A DNA stretch of 42,322 nucleotides from the NCBI GenBank assembly GCA_016872775.1, contig VGZA01000050.1, positions 1-42,322 on the forward strand. Direction: 5' to 3'. How positions within the stretch are numbered: position 1 is the first letter of the stretch; the number at the start of each line of letters is the position of its first letter. The notes beneath the pieces were generated by a model. That model was not told the DNA's origin, ran no database searches, and saw only the letters and a program-made list of their open reading frames with translations. Shown in pieces: positions 8,843 to 17,166 of the stretch. A program made the position numbers and the translations under genes. Source of the DNA: Planctomycetota bacterium (GTDB lineage: Bacteria; Planctomycetota; Planctomycetia; Pirellulales; Pirellulaceae).

Positions 8843-9235
8843 TCAGCCGTGGCTCTGGGCAGGCGATTGGAGTATCAGGCCAACGGCACTCGTGGGATGG
8901 CGGATAGCGAATTGAAGCGCCGTTGGCCCTCCGCCCGACGTGCCCATAACGATAACTCTATCGAATGCGAGCAATTGCAGTAAGGACGCGACGGCGTCCG
9001 CAGCTTGTTCCGGCGCTGCTCCTGTGCTCAGCGGCGTGCGCAGGTAACCTGGTCGAGATGGGGTGAGGACCGTGAATCCCTCGTCCTGGATGTCCCAACT
9101 CAGCGCCAAGGTTTGATCGCAGCCGGCTGCTCCGGCATGGAAATGCAGGATCACGGGATCAGTTCCAATGAGCGAGAATTCCATAGCTCCTTGCGCCGTT
9201 TCCACCACCCGGCCACATTGCCGCAGCCGGGCCAT
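8843..9235 (-). pseudogene. Alpha/beta hydrolase, N-terminal half
   Basis: From ATG 9235, with GAGGG seven bases upstream, 130 residues follow the first half of an alpha/beta hydrolase: HFHAGAAGCD (oxyanion-loop region), TPSRPGYLRTPLS, then the nucleophile elbow VIVMGTSGGGPTALQFA and AVGLILQSPAQSHG before a TGA. Family members have about 260-300 residues; the cap and the strands carrying the catalytic Asp and His are absent and do not reappear downstream in any frame I checked. The product could not complete a Ser-His-Asp triad, so a truncated relic is likely. It adjoins the ThuA fragment across 103 bases of unassigned sequence. Confidence 0.65.
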
Positions 9236-9445
9236 CTGCCCTCTTCTCCAGGGGATCCACGATCGATGGCAGTCACAACTTTCCCAAGTCGTTTGATGAA
9301 CCTCGCAAATTAGTCGAAACCTACAAGCGAGTGCCGACCGAGCCTGCGAGAGCGGGGAACGTAACGCGTGAGTCGGACCCACGGTGACGCTTGTTGAAAC
9401 CACGCCGCGCAACTCGATGCGATTCAGCGGTGTCGCGGTTGCCGG

Positions 9446-10084
9446 TTAATAGTCTTCCGAAATCTGCGCCGATTGCCAGAGCTCGTTAAACTTCTCGCGA
9501 ACAAAAGCGTTAAGTTGGCCCGAGTAATCCTGGGGCAATGAATTGACGCGAATCAGTTGAATTGCGTCCGCAAGATCCTGAAGTCGATGAGCGGCAGTCA
9601 TTCCGCAGGCAATTTTTAGTTCCAACAGCGACTTGAGATTGAGATATGGAAGGCTTTCGTCGCAAATTTCTCGGGCGGATTCGGGAGTCGGAAAAGAAAT
9701 GGGCTTAGGTTTTCCGTCACCGGGGTAATCACCGACGATCAACACATCGACTTTCACTCCGTTAGATGTGTCCTTAAAGCCCTTTGAGCCATCAAAAAGA
9801 TCGAGCCATCTGCTGCCAATCCAGTGACCTTTGAATCACTTCAAATCCTCGCGCCGCAGCAAAACACCCATATCGGCTGTTGTTCGTCGATGACCATGCG
9901 CGTTTGCTGCCATTGCTCCTGCGATCGCAAACGCAATCTCAAGGTCGTCAAACGCCTTGGCGAGTCGTCGCATCGTGTCGTGAACGGGCTACAGTTGCAT
10001 CATAAAGGCGTCCACTCGTTTGGCGATTTCAAGCATCGTGTCCATACCGCAAATGTAGCTCAAATCGGCCAAGATAGCCATCAT
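9446..10084 (-). pseudogene. Nucleotidyltransferase-family gene with two in-frame stops
   Basis: One continuous minus-strand frame from ATG 10084 (or ATG 10045) to the stop at 9446 reads as a single protein of about 200 residues interrupted by TAG at 9989-9991 and TGA at 9836-9838. Landmarks in order: MLEIAKRVDAFMMQL, [TAG], MRRLAKAFDDLEIAFAIAGA, NAHGHRRTTADMGVLLRRED, [TGA], FKGHWIGSRWLDLFDGSKG, VKVDVLIVGDYPGDGKPKP, LLELKIACGMTAAHRLQDLA. This matches small stand-alone nucleotidyltransferases of the AbiEii/MNT type. Besides the stops (compatible with CAG to TAG and CGA to TGA changes) the second Asp of the expected D-x-D metal site reads Gly (TADMGV). Local base composition is AT-richer than neighbours. 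A short product from GTG 9757 could still be made, but an active enzyme is unlikely. Confidence 0.75.
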
Positions 10085-10402
10085 TTGCCCCGCGATAGTG
10101 CGAGGCCCAAGAGTAGCCGAGCAGCGCGCCTACCGGAGCAGCGCCTTGAATGCCCCCGATCAAAAAAAGTTCTATTGGCGTCGTCCCGCCGCCAAGCTAG
10201 CTTATGTTCCAGACGAATCGGAGTTTGCGATACCCGGCCTCCGGCCACAGTGCGGTCGTTTCTCCTGGTGGAAAACGACACGGCGTCCGTTTTCCCGACT
10301 CCGCGGTTGCCGCCTGACTCGCGTTGGATCACCGCTTCGCATTGGAATTACGGCATCATCCCTCCTGGGATTGCCAAGACATTGACATCGAGGGTTCTCA
10401 GC
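10085..10402. other. No gene supported
   Basis: Leader of the beta-helix gene and trailing side of the broken nucleotidyltransferase. A minus-strand frame here reads a glycine-rich hydrophobic peptide (TPIELFLIGGIQGAAPVGAL) without a start codon or family match; I do not annotate it. No clear promoter was found. Confidence 0.4.
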
Positions 10403-12193
10403 ATGCAGACTGTGAGCGGGCCTACAACGGGGTCGAGGCATCGATTCGGCGCATACCTTGCGGCTCTTTTCTTACCGATGTTGCTGGGTTGGATAGTGTG
10501 CCGCGACGCCCAGGGACGGACTTTTGTTGTCGCCCAACTTCACCCCGCGGCCGGAGACGACAAGGCAGGCACGGCCGCCGAGCCGTTCAAGTCGATCGCG
10601 CGTGCCGCGCGCGATGTGCAAGCGGGCGACACGGTTCGGGTCGAAGACGGCGTTTATCGCGAAACGGTCGTGGTCGAATCGAGCGGTTCGAAGGAACACC
10701 CGATCGTCTTCGCCGTCGCTCCTGGCGCTAATGTCATCGTCACGGGCGCCGATGTCGTCACCCCGTGGCAGCGCGAGCCGGGCGAGGCCAATGTCTTCAG
10801 CGCGGCCTGGCCTCACCTGTTCGCCGGCTGGTCGCCGACCAATGCCCATCCGGACGACGACGACCACAGGCTGATCGGCCGATGCGAACAAGTCATTGCG
10901 GACGGTTACCAGATTCAGCAAGTGGGGTCGCTGAAGGAGGTGACGCGCGGCACCTTCTACGTCGATCTTCAAGCCCACAGGCTCTACGTCTGGGACCGAA
11001 TGAATCGCGACCCCGTCGAGTGGCGGCATCATCTGCAGGCGTCGGCTCGGCAAGTCGTTTGGGAGTCGCGGGGCGACCATATTCATGTGCGAGGATTCCG
11101 GTTCCGCTACGCGGCCAACCAGGCGCAGCATGGAGCGGTGATCCTCAAGGGAAATTTCGGCCTGCTGGAAGATTGCGTCGTGGAACAGATGAATTCCTGC
11201 GGTGCGCAGTTTCATGGCACGGGCTGCGTGGTGCGGCGGTGTGTGTTCCGCGACAACGGCCAGCTTGGTTTCAGTGCCACTGCGTCCGGTCTGCTGATCA
11301 CGGATTGCATCTGTGAAAACAACAACATCAAGAACTTTTCACGAGAATGGGAGGCGGGTGGCAACAAGCTGGTACTTTGCAGGAATGCGGTAATCGAGAA
11401 GAGCATCTTTCGCGACAACCACGGCAACGGAATCTGGTTTGACATCGGAAATGAGGATTGCACGGTGCGCAATTGCCTGATTCTTGACAACGACGATGCC
11501 GGCATTTTTTACGAAATCTCCTACCGGCTGCACGCGCACGACAATGTCATCCTTCGCAACGGGCTGGCGCCGCGCCACCGGGCCTGGGGTGCCAACGGCG
11601 GGATTTCGCTCTCAAGCTCCGCGGGATGCACCGTCGAACACAACCTGCTCGTCGGCAACAAAGAGGGTCTGCAGTTTCGGGATCAGTCGCGCGTGACCAA
11701 TCGGATCGGGCGCGGCGGAGACAGTTTTGCCATCTGGAATCGCGATCATCGTGTGCACCACAACCTGATTGCCTGGAATCGCGACAAGCAGACTGCCGGT
11801 TGGTTCGACCTGGCCGAGCAGTCGCATTGGCGACTTGCCGACCAGCCGTCGGCGAAGCCGCCCAGACCTCGGGAGCAGGATGAATTGCGGGAACGGCCTG
11901 CGGGACTAACCTTGTCCGACCTGCAGTTCGACCTGCACGACAATGGTTACGCTGTCAAGCCTTGGCAGGTGCTGGTCCAATGGGGCTGTGATTGGCACCG
12001 GCATGAGACGCTCTCGCTGCAGGAAGTTCAGGCGAAGCTGGGCTTGGAATCCGACAGCCGCATCGTCTCGCCGGGATTCGCCGACTGGACCACCTTCGAT
12101 TTGCGACTGCCGGCCGACAGTGCGATACTGTCGTTGAATTGCTACCCTCGTGGGCCGGTTCCCGGCGTGCAATTGGGAACGATTCCCAGATAG
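10403..12193 (+). CDS. Exported right-handed beta-helix protein
   Basis: 596 residues from ATG 10403, which is preceded by GAGGG and starts a signal/anchor segment (AYLAALFLPMLLGWIVC). The frame stays open upstream to 9824 but that part is unrelated and basic, and runs antisense to the nucleotidyltransferase relic. After the leader comes a DUF1565-like opening (GTAAEPFKSIARAARDVQ, GDTVRVEDGVYRETVVVES) and then short turns of a parallel beta-helix: LLEDCVVEQMNSCGAQFHG, VVRRCVFRDNGQLGF, LITDCICENNNIKNF, IEKSIFRDNHGNGIWFD, TVRNCLILDNDDAGIFY. The fold is that of polysaccharide lyases, epimerases and hydrolases. It precedes two propeller genes on the same strand (65 bases to the next), so glycan cleavage or binding outside the cell is inferred. 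Confidence 0.82.
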   Translation: MQTVSGPTTGSRHRFGAYLAALFLPMLLGWIVCRDAQGRTFVVAQLHPAAGDDKAGTAAEPFKSIARAARDVQAGDTVRVEDGVYRETVVVESSGSKEHPIVFAVAPGANVIVTGADVVTPWQREPGEANVFSAAWPHLFAGWSPTNAHPDDDDHRLIGRCEQVIADGYQIQQVGSLKEVTRGTFYVDLQAHRLYVWDRMNRDPVEWRHHLQASARQVVWESRGDHIHVRGFRFRYAANQAQHGAVILKGNFGLLEDCVVEQMNSCGAQFHGTGCVVRRCVFRDNGQLGFSATASGLLITDCICENNNIKNFSREWEAGGNKLVLCRNAVIEKSIFRDNHGNGIWFDIGNEDCTVRNCLILDNDDAGIFYEISYRLHAHDNVILRNGLAPRHRAWGANGGISLSSSAGCTVEHNLLVGNKEGLQFRDQSRVTNRIGRGGDSFAIWNRDHRVHHNLIAWNRDKQTAGWFDLAEQSHWRLADQPSAKPPRPREQDELRERPAGLTLSDLQFDLHDNGYAVKPWQVLVQWGCDWHRHETLSLQEVQAKLGLESDSRIVSPGFADWTTFDLRLPADSAILSLNCYPRGPVPGVQLGTIPR

Positions 12194-12258
12194 AGCCCCG
12201 GGGGCCGACTGGGGTTGATCAATTCGTGCGCTTTGTTGGGAGTTAAGGACACACAGAT

Positions 12259-13677
12259 ATGAACCGACTCCTGCTGGCCATGGTGCTTCTGATTCGTTGC
12301 GGAATCCTGCTGGCAGCCCCGGAGGCGCGCAGGCTGACTCCCGGACAACGACAACTGTTCCTGGACGACGATGCGGTTGCCCGAATCGAGAATTTGAGTC
12401 GAACGCTGCATCCGGCGGAGAAGAGGGGCGCCGTGGTCCGCAGTTCGAACCCGACGCAGGCGATTCAAACACGATCCTCGCCGATGTGGGACCCGCGGGA
12501 GGAACAATTCAAGCTCTGGGTCATGAGCACCGATGAGCCGTTGCGGGTAAGCAAAGACGGACTGCACTGGACGGCCGGAAAAATACCGAATATGCGGATC
12601 GATCTCGCAGTCCTCGATCCGTTCGATCCAGATCCGTCGCGGCGATTCAAGGCTTCGCTGCTGAATGAAGGCTTCGCCGTTTCCGCGGACGGCGTGCAAT
12701 GGACGAAACTCGATCTACCTGCCGTTCCCAGCAGCGATGAGGGTAATCTCAGTTATGATCCCCGCGAGGGACTCTTCATCCATACGGTCAAGCGCGGCGG
12801 TCCGTTTGGTCGTGCCGTCGCCATTGCCACCAGCCGCGACTTCAGAACCTGGAGTGACCATGGCGTCGTGTTCCACGCCGACCAGCAAGACCAGGAGCTG
12901 GGGCGCGCAAATATCGAAGCCCGCGCCGCCGATCCGACACTCCAACAGACGCTCTACAACGCGCCCCAGTCGCAGAACGTCGATGTCTATAACATGGGAG
13001 TGTTTCGCTACGAGGGACTTTATGTCGGATTGCCTGCGATGTTTCACGCGACCGGGCCTGTTCCGAATTACCCGAATACCGATGGCTTCCATCTGATCCA
13101 ATTAGCCTGCAGCCGTGATCTGAAGAGCTGGGTTCGGCTGGACGATCGTAAGACTTTCATCGGGCCGTCGCGGCTCGATAGCGGTGCATACGATCTGACG
13201 CAGATCCTTCCGCCATCGGCTCCGGTACTGAAGGACGACGAACTTTGGTTTTACTATACCGGCTTGAAGTACCGGGCGAATTTCACGTATCTCGGAACGT
13301 ATCCCGACGGGGAGACTGTCGTGATGCCGGGCAGGGATCGTGATCATGGAGCCGTTTGCCTGGCCGTGCTGCGTCGAGACGGTTTCCTGTCGCTGGATGC
13401 GGGCCCGGAGGCGGGCACCGTTTTGACGAAGCCGTTCTTGTTCACTGGAACAGCTCTGCACGTCAACGTCGATGCCAAGGACGGCGAATTGCAAGTAGTG
13501 ATGCTCGACGGAGACGGCCAAACGGTTGCGCTCGCCGAACCGGTCACAGGAAATCAATTGCGCGCCGCCATTCGTTGGAAATCGGGAGCAGCCATCGACA
13601 GCTCCAAAGGAAAGCTCGTGAGCTTGCGTTTTATGCTGCGCAACGCCCAGTTCTATTCATTCTGGACGGAAGACTAG
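12259..13677 (+). CDS. Exported GH32/43-like five-bladed propeller protein (subtype B)
   Basis: 472 residues with a short signal peptide (MNRLLLAMVLLIRCGILLAA) and AAGGA upstream of the ATG. Blade motifs: RQLFLDDDAVARIENLSRTL, VSKDGLHWTAGK, DPDPSRRFKASL, VSADGVQWTKLDL, CSRDLKSWVRL and LAVLRRDGFLSLDAGPEAGT. A small C-terminal sandwich ends in LVSLRFMLRNAQFYSFWTED. It is closest to the protein at 20539-22125 (shared LFLDD.GVA.I..L.RT.H opening and FIxP.R.D.G region) and more distant from the subtype A copies at 4951 and 14094. Substrate unknown; catalytic acids not assigned. Probably co-transcribed with the beta-helix gene 65 bases upstream. Confidence 0.8.
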   Translation: MNRLLLAMVLLIRCGILLAAPEARRLTPGQRQLFLDDDAVARIENLSRTLHPAEKRGAVVRSSNPTQAIQTRSSPMWDPREEQFKLWVMSTDEPLRVSKDGLHWTAGKIPNMRIDLAVLDPFDPDPSRRFKASLLNEGFAVSADGVQWTKLDLPAVPSSDEGNLSYDPREGLFIHTVKRGGPFGRAVAIATSRDFRTWSDHGVVFHADQQDQELGRANIEARAADPTLQQTLYNAPQSQNVDVYNMGVFRYEGLYVGLPAMFHATGPVPNYPNTDGFHLIQLACSRDLKSWVRLDDRKTFIGPSRLDSGAYDLTQILPPSAPVLKDDELWFYYTGLKYRANFTYLGTYPDGETVVMPGRDRDHGAVCLAVLRRDGFLSLDAGPEAGTVLTKPFLFTGTALHVNVDAKDGELQVVMLDGDGQTVALAEPVTGNQLRAAIRWKSGAAIDSSKGKLVSLRFMLRNAQFYSFWTED

Positions 13678-13715
13678 CAGAGGCGGGCCTTTCCCCGAAG
13701 GAAATGTTCTTCAGC

Positions 13716-13754
13716 GTAGCCCAGGGTTGCCGGTATTCCGGCTACCCTGGGTAC
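13716..13754. repeat. Inverted repeat, REP-like or terminator hairpin
   Basis: GTAGCCCAGGGTTGCCGG, a 4-base loop TATT, then CCGGCTACCCTGGGTAC: arms of about 17 bases with an unpaired base or mismatch or two. It lies 38 bases past the propeller stop. The AGCCCAGGGTTGC core resembles short intergenic repeats I associate with planctomycete genomes. No T-tract follows, so REP-like is as good as terminator. Confidence 0.55.
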
Positions 13755-13979
13755 AACCGGCACCGATCCGAGTTCTTCGGTCGAGCGCACCGGCCCACCG
13801 ACACGAACCGATGTCGCCGAAACCGAAACGGTAGCGAATCGTGGCGATTGAGTCGGTGTTCGTAAAGGCCCGGCGGCGGACTGTCAGTGGAGCACGCGGA
13901 GGAGGCAGCCAAAGCTACACTCGAGAATCCGTGACTCGCGACGGCGCTTCAACGATACGCCACGTCAGGGGTTCAGCAG
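13755..13979. other. Intergenic sequence, nothing recognised
   Basis: Part of a 416-base gap between two propeller genes. Apart from the inverted repeat on its left and the nested hairpin on its right I see no gene, promoter or RNA. Confidence 0.4.
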
Positions 13980-14045
13980 GGTCGGGAGTCTTTGGCGGCC
14001 GAGTCTCTCCAATGGCAAGATCATTGGTGCCAAAGACTACCGACC
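13980..14045. repeat. Nested inverted repeat in the leader of the next gene
   Basis: GGTCGGGAGTCTTTGGC (13980-13996) pairs with GCCAAAGACTACCGACC (14029-14045) with one mismatch in 17. Inside the loop CCAATG (14009-14014) pairs with CATTGG (14022-14027), so the whole 66 bases can fold as stem, small internal loop and stem. It ends 48 bases before the ATG of the propeller gene at 14094. It could be a leader structure, a small RNA or a MITE-like remnant. Confidence 0.6.
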
Positions 14046-14093
14046 CCTGGTAAACTCATCGAGAGTCGCCAAATCAACCGACGGAGAGAAGTG

Positions 14094-15653
14094 ATGAATC
14101 GACTGCTGACACTGATTACGTTGTGGAGTCTGAATGCGCTGGTCTTGGCCGCGGAGCCTGTGAGAATCGGTTCGCGGCGCGAGTTATTGGTCGACGAAGG
14201 TCTGGTTGAGCGAATGGCGGGCCGGGCCGAGTTGCGGCTGCATGCGCCGACGCCGCGCGAGGTCGCGTTCGAGACGAACGAGGCTTGGGAGGGGAATTCG
14301 ACCAACTACGTCACGGTGTTTCAGGACGGCGACAAGTACCGCATGTATTACCGCGGCAGCCATTTCTCCTATCTCGGCGGCAAAGACCGACCGAATACCC
14401 GCGATGTCTATTGTTACGCCGAAAGCTCGGACGGCATCCGTTGGACGAAACCCGAGTTGGCGCTCTTTGATTGGAATGGCTCGAAACAGAACAACATCGT
14501 CTGGGACGGCGTGGGCTCGCATGCTTTCGTGCCGTTCCGCGACACGAATCCGCACTGTTCCGCCGATGCGAAGTACAAGGCTTTGGGTGTGGGTGGTAAG
14601 ACCCATGGGCTGTATGCGTTCAAGTCGGCCGATGCGATTCACTGGGAATTGATGCATCCCGAGCCGGTGATCACGAAGGGCGCGTTCGATTCGCAGAATC
14701 TCGCGTTCTGGGATAGTGAACGGGGCGAGTACCGCGAATACCACCGCGATTTTCGCGAGGGTCGTGATATTCGCACCAGCAGTTCGCAAGACTTTCGGAA
14801 ATGGACGGAACCGGAATTCCTGAGCTATTCCGCCATCGTCGATCCAGGCCGACGCGACGAACGGAATCCGGCAGATGTAAAAGACCCGGTCGCGGAGAAG
14901 TACCCATCCGGCCGTGTCAGTGAACTATACACAAACCAGATCGCGCCGTACTACCGCGCACCGCATCTGCTGCTTGGATTTCCCACGCGGTACATCGATC
15001 GTGGCTGGACCGAATCGGTCAAGGCGCTGCCGCGCTACGAGTATCGACAGGCGCGCGCGAAAGACTCACGTCGCGAAGGTACCGCCCTGACCGATGGAAT
15101 GTTCATGGTCAGTCGCGACCGGGAGCAGTTTTCGGTCTGGCCGGAGTCGTTTCTGCGACCTGGATTGCGCACGCGCGACAGCTGGTTCTACGGCGACGCC
15201 TATCAGAACTGGGGACTTGTCGAAACCAGACCCGACATTGACGACGCGCCGCCCGAATTGTCGCTGTATGTCACGGAACGCACGATGCAGGAGACCGGCG
15301 GGGTGCTGCGTCGTTACAGCCTGCGGATCGACGGGTTCGTCTCGTTGCACGCACCGTTGGTCGGCGGCGAACTGGTCACGAGGCCGCTCACGTTCACCGG
15401 AAACCAGTTGTCGCTGAACGTTTCGACCTCGGCCGCCGGCTCCGTGCGCGTCGAGATCCAGGACGCCGGAGGTCAGCTTCTGCCCGGCTTCGCAATGGCG
15501 GACTGCCAGGACGTGTACGGCGACGATCTGGATCGAACCGTCGTCTGGTCCGGAAACTCCGATCTGGCGAAGCTCGCCGGCGTTCCGGTACGGCTGCGTA
15601 TCGAGGTCAAGGACGCTGATTTGTACTCGTTTCAATTTTGCACTCGTCCGTAA
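14094..15653 (+). CDS. Exported GH32/43-like five-bladed propeller protein (subtype A)
   Basis: 519 residues from ATG 14094, with GGAGAG nine bases before; it starts a signal peptide (MNRLLTLITLWSLNALVLAA). Blade motifs: RRELLVDEGLVERMAGRAEL, DGDKYRMYYRGSHFSYLGG, AESSDGIRWTKPEL, KSADAIHWELM and SRDREQFSVWPESFLRPG. The C-terminal sandwich (GSVRVEIQDAGGQLLPGF ... DADLYSFQF) is nearly the same as in the protein at 4951-6441, which makes these two the subtype A pair. Between the blades it is longer by about 25 residues. It sits after the nested inverted repeat and before the DUF1501 gene on the same strand. Function as an extracytoplasmic glycosidase is inferred from fold and context. Confidence 0.8.
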   Translation: MNRLLTLITLWSLNALVLAAEPVRIGSRRELLVDEGLVERMAGRAELRLHAPTPREVAFETNEAWEGNSTNYVTVFQDGDKYRMYYRGSHFSYLGGKDRPNTRDVYCYAESSDGIRWTKPELALFDWNGSKQNNIVWDGVGSHAFVPFRDTNPHCSADAKYKALGVGGKTHGLYAFKSADAIHWELMHPEPVITKGAFDSQNLAFWDSERGEYREYHRDFREGRDIRTSSSQDFRKWTEPEFLSYSAIVDPGRRDERNPADVKDPVAEKYPSGRVSELYTNQIAPYYRAPHLLLGFPTRYIDRGWTESVKALPRYEYRQARAKDSRREGTALTDGMFMVSRDREQFSVWPESFLRPGLRTRDSWFYGDAYQNWGLVETRPDIDDAPPELSLYVTERTMQETGGVLRRYSLRIDGFVSLHAPLVGGELVTRPLTFTGNQLSLNVSTSAAGSVRVEIQDAGGQLLPGFAMADCQDVYGDDLDRTVVWSGNSDLAKLAGVPVRLRIEVKDADLYSFQFCTRP

Positions 15654-15780
15654 AGAGGGCAATCGACCCGATTTCCGATGACAACTTACATGCACTCGGG
15701 CTTCATTCCCGGACAGGCAACTTCTACAATTCGTCGTCCGCAGTGAAGACGTTCCCCATGCGAGCGCAACGAGGTGCAAG

Positions 15781-17136
15781 ATGCTCACGATTACAGGCAA
15801 AAGCGTCCGATTGTGTGACCGACTGCGACGACGCGATTTTCTGACAATTGGATCGCTGGCGGTCGGTGGTTTGACGCTGCCTGACTTGCTGCGAGCGGAG
15901 GCGCAGGCGGGTGAGCGTCAGACCCATAAGTCGATCATCATGATCTATCTGACTGGGGGGCCTCCTCATCAAGACATGGTCGACCTGAAACCGGACGCGC
16001 CCGCCGAAATTCGTGGCGAATTTCGGCCGATCGATACCAATGTTCCCGGGATTGAAATCTCGGAATTGATGCCGCGCGTTGCGGCGATGATGGACAAGTT
16101 CGCGATCATTCGCACGCTGGTCGGGGCCGAAGATCGGCACTCATCTTTTCAGTGCGTAACGGGGCGATTGTTTGGTTCGCAGCCGCAAGGCGGCTGGCCC
16201 GAGATCGGATCGGTGTTGTCCAAGATTCAAGGGCCGGTCGACCCGTCCGTACCGCCTGCCGTTGACCTGTCGATGAAAATGCAACACCTTCCGTACAATC
16301 TGCCAGGGCCGGGTTTTTTGGGTACCGACCATACGCCGTTCAAACCGTCGGGTGACGCGATGAACGACATGGTGTTGCAAGGCGTAAGCCTCGACCGGCT
16401 CACCGACCGCGGCGCCTTGCTGACAAGCCTCGATCGGTTCCGTCGGCAGACAGATCGTCAGGCAAATCGGCAGGACGTGGTACGAGCGGATACAGACGGG
16501 ACCACAGAGCGGGCTCTGGAGATTCTCCGTTCAAGCCGGCTTGTCGAGGCGCTCGACGTTTCGCGCGAGGATCCACGCATCCGCGAGCGCTATGGCAGGG
16601 ACGATCCGGCCTGCCTGCCGTATTCGAATCTGGGCTATCAGGCCCATATGTCGAAGTTCTTGGCGGCTCGACGCTTGGTCGAGGCAGGCGCACGGTGCGT
16701 GACGGTGGCATTTGCCGATTTCGACTGGCACGGCGGCAATTTCACAAACGGTCGCAAAGTCATCCCGTTGCTCGATCAAGGGCTGGCGGCGCTGGTCACC
16801 GATCTGCACGAACGCGGGCTTGAACGCGACGTGTCGGTCGTTGTCTGGGGTGAATTTGGCAGAACACCCAAAATCAATACGGACGCCGGCCGAGACCACT
16901 GGCCGCGCGTGGCGTTTGCCATGCTTGCCGGCGGAGGCATGACGACCGGACAGACAATCGGCGAGACCAATCGACTTGCCGAGGAACCGGTTTCGCGCCC
17001 GATTCATTTCCAGGATGTGATGGCCACGCTCTATCACAACCTCGGCATCGACACCACGCGCTCCACGATCCCCGACCTCAATGGCCGCCCGCAATACGTG
17101 ACCGATACGCACGAACCGATCCGCGAACTCGTCTGA
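15781..17136 (+). CDS. DUF1501 family exported protein
   Basis: 451 residues with a twin-arginine leader (LRRRDFLTIGSLAVGGLTLP) and GAGGTG before the ATG. DUF1501 proteins belong to the alkaline-phosphatase/sulfatase fold superfamily and are greatly expanded in planctomycetes; most are of unknown function and many are paired with DUF1553/DUF1549 cytochrome-like genes, which are absent here. Visible marks: IIMIYLTGGPPHQDMVDLKP, EDRHSSFQCVTGR, DFDWHGGNFTNGRKVIPLLD, VVVWGEFGRTPKIN and AGRDHWPRVAFAMLAGGG. The length is typical. It ends 30 bases before the end of the opposing PQQ-LRR gene, with no hairpin between them. Any role in desulfation of a glycan is speculation. Confidence 0.92.
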   Translation: MLTITGKSVRLCDRLRRRDFLTIGSLAVGGLTLPDLLRAEAQAGERQTHKSIIMIYLTGGPPHQDMVDLKPDAPAEIRGEFRPIDTNVPGIEISELMPRVAAMMDKFAIIRTLVGAEDRHSSFQCVTGRLFGSQPQGGWPEIGSVLSKIQGPVDPSVPPAVDLSMKMQHLPYNLPGPGFLGTDHTPFKPSGDAMNDMVLQGVSLDRLTDRGALLTSLDRFRRQTDRQANRQDVVRADTDGTTERALEILRSSRLVEALDVSREDPRIRERYGRDDPACLPYSNLGYQAHMSKFLAARRLVEAGARCVTVAFADFDWHGGNFTNGRKVIPLLDQGLAALVTDLHERGLERDVSVVVWGEFGRTPKINTDAGRDHWPRVAFAMLAGGGMTTGQTIGETNRLAEEPVSRPIHFQDVMATLYHNLGIDTTRSTIPDLNGRPQYVTDTHEPIRELV

Positions 17137-17166
17137 GCGTCGCGGAGGGTGAGTCACGACGAGCCG

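Noticed and set aside
9836-9838. TGA as a recoded (selenocysteine or read-through) codon
   Set aside because: A second stop (TAG) interrupts the same frame, the metal site is damaged and no SECIS-like hairpin follows; decay is simpler.
10085-10205. Minus-strand hydrophobic peptide resembling a prepilin N-terminus (TPIELFLIGGIQG)
   Set aside because: Lacks a start codon, the GFTLxE site is wrong and the rest is not pilin-like; probably chance.
9824-10402. 5' extension of the beta-helix frame
   Set aside because: The extension is basic and opposite the nucleotidyltransferase relic; the signal peptide begins at ATG 10403.
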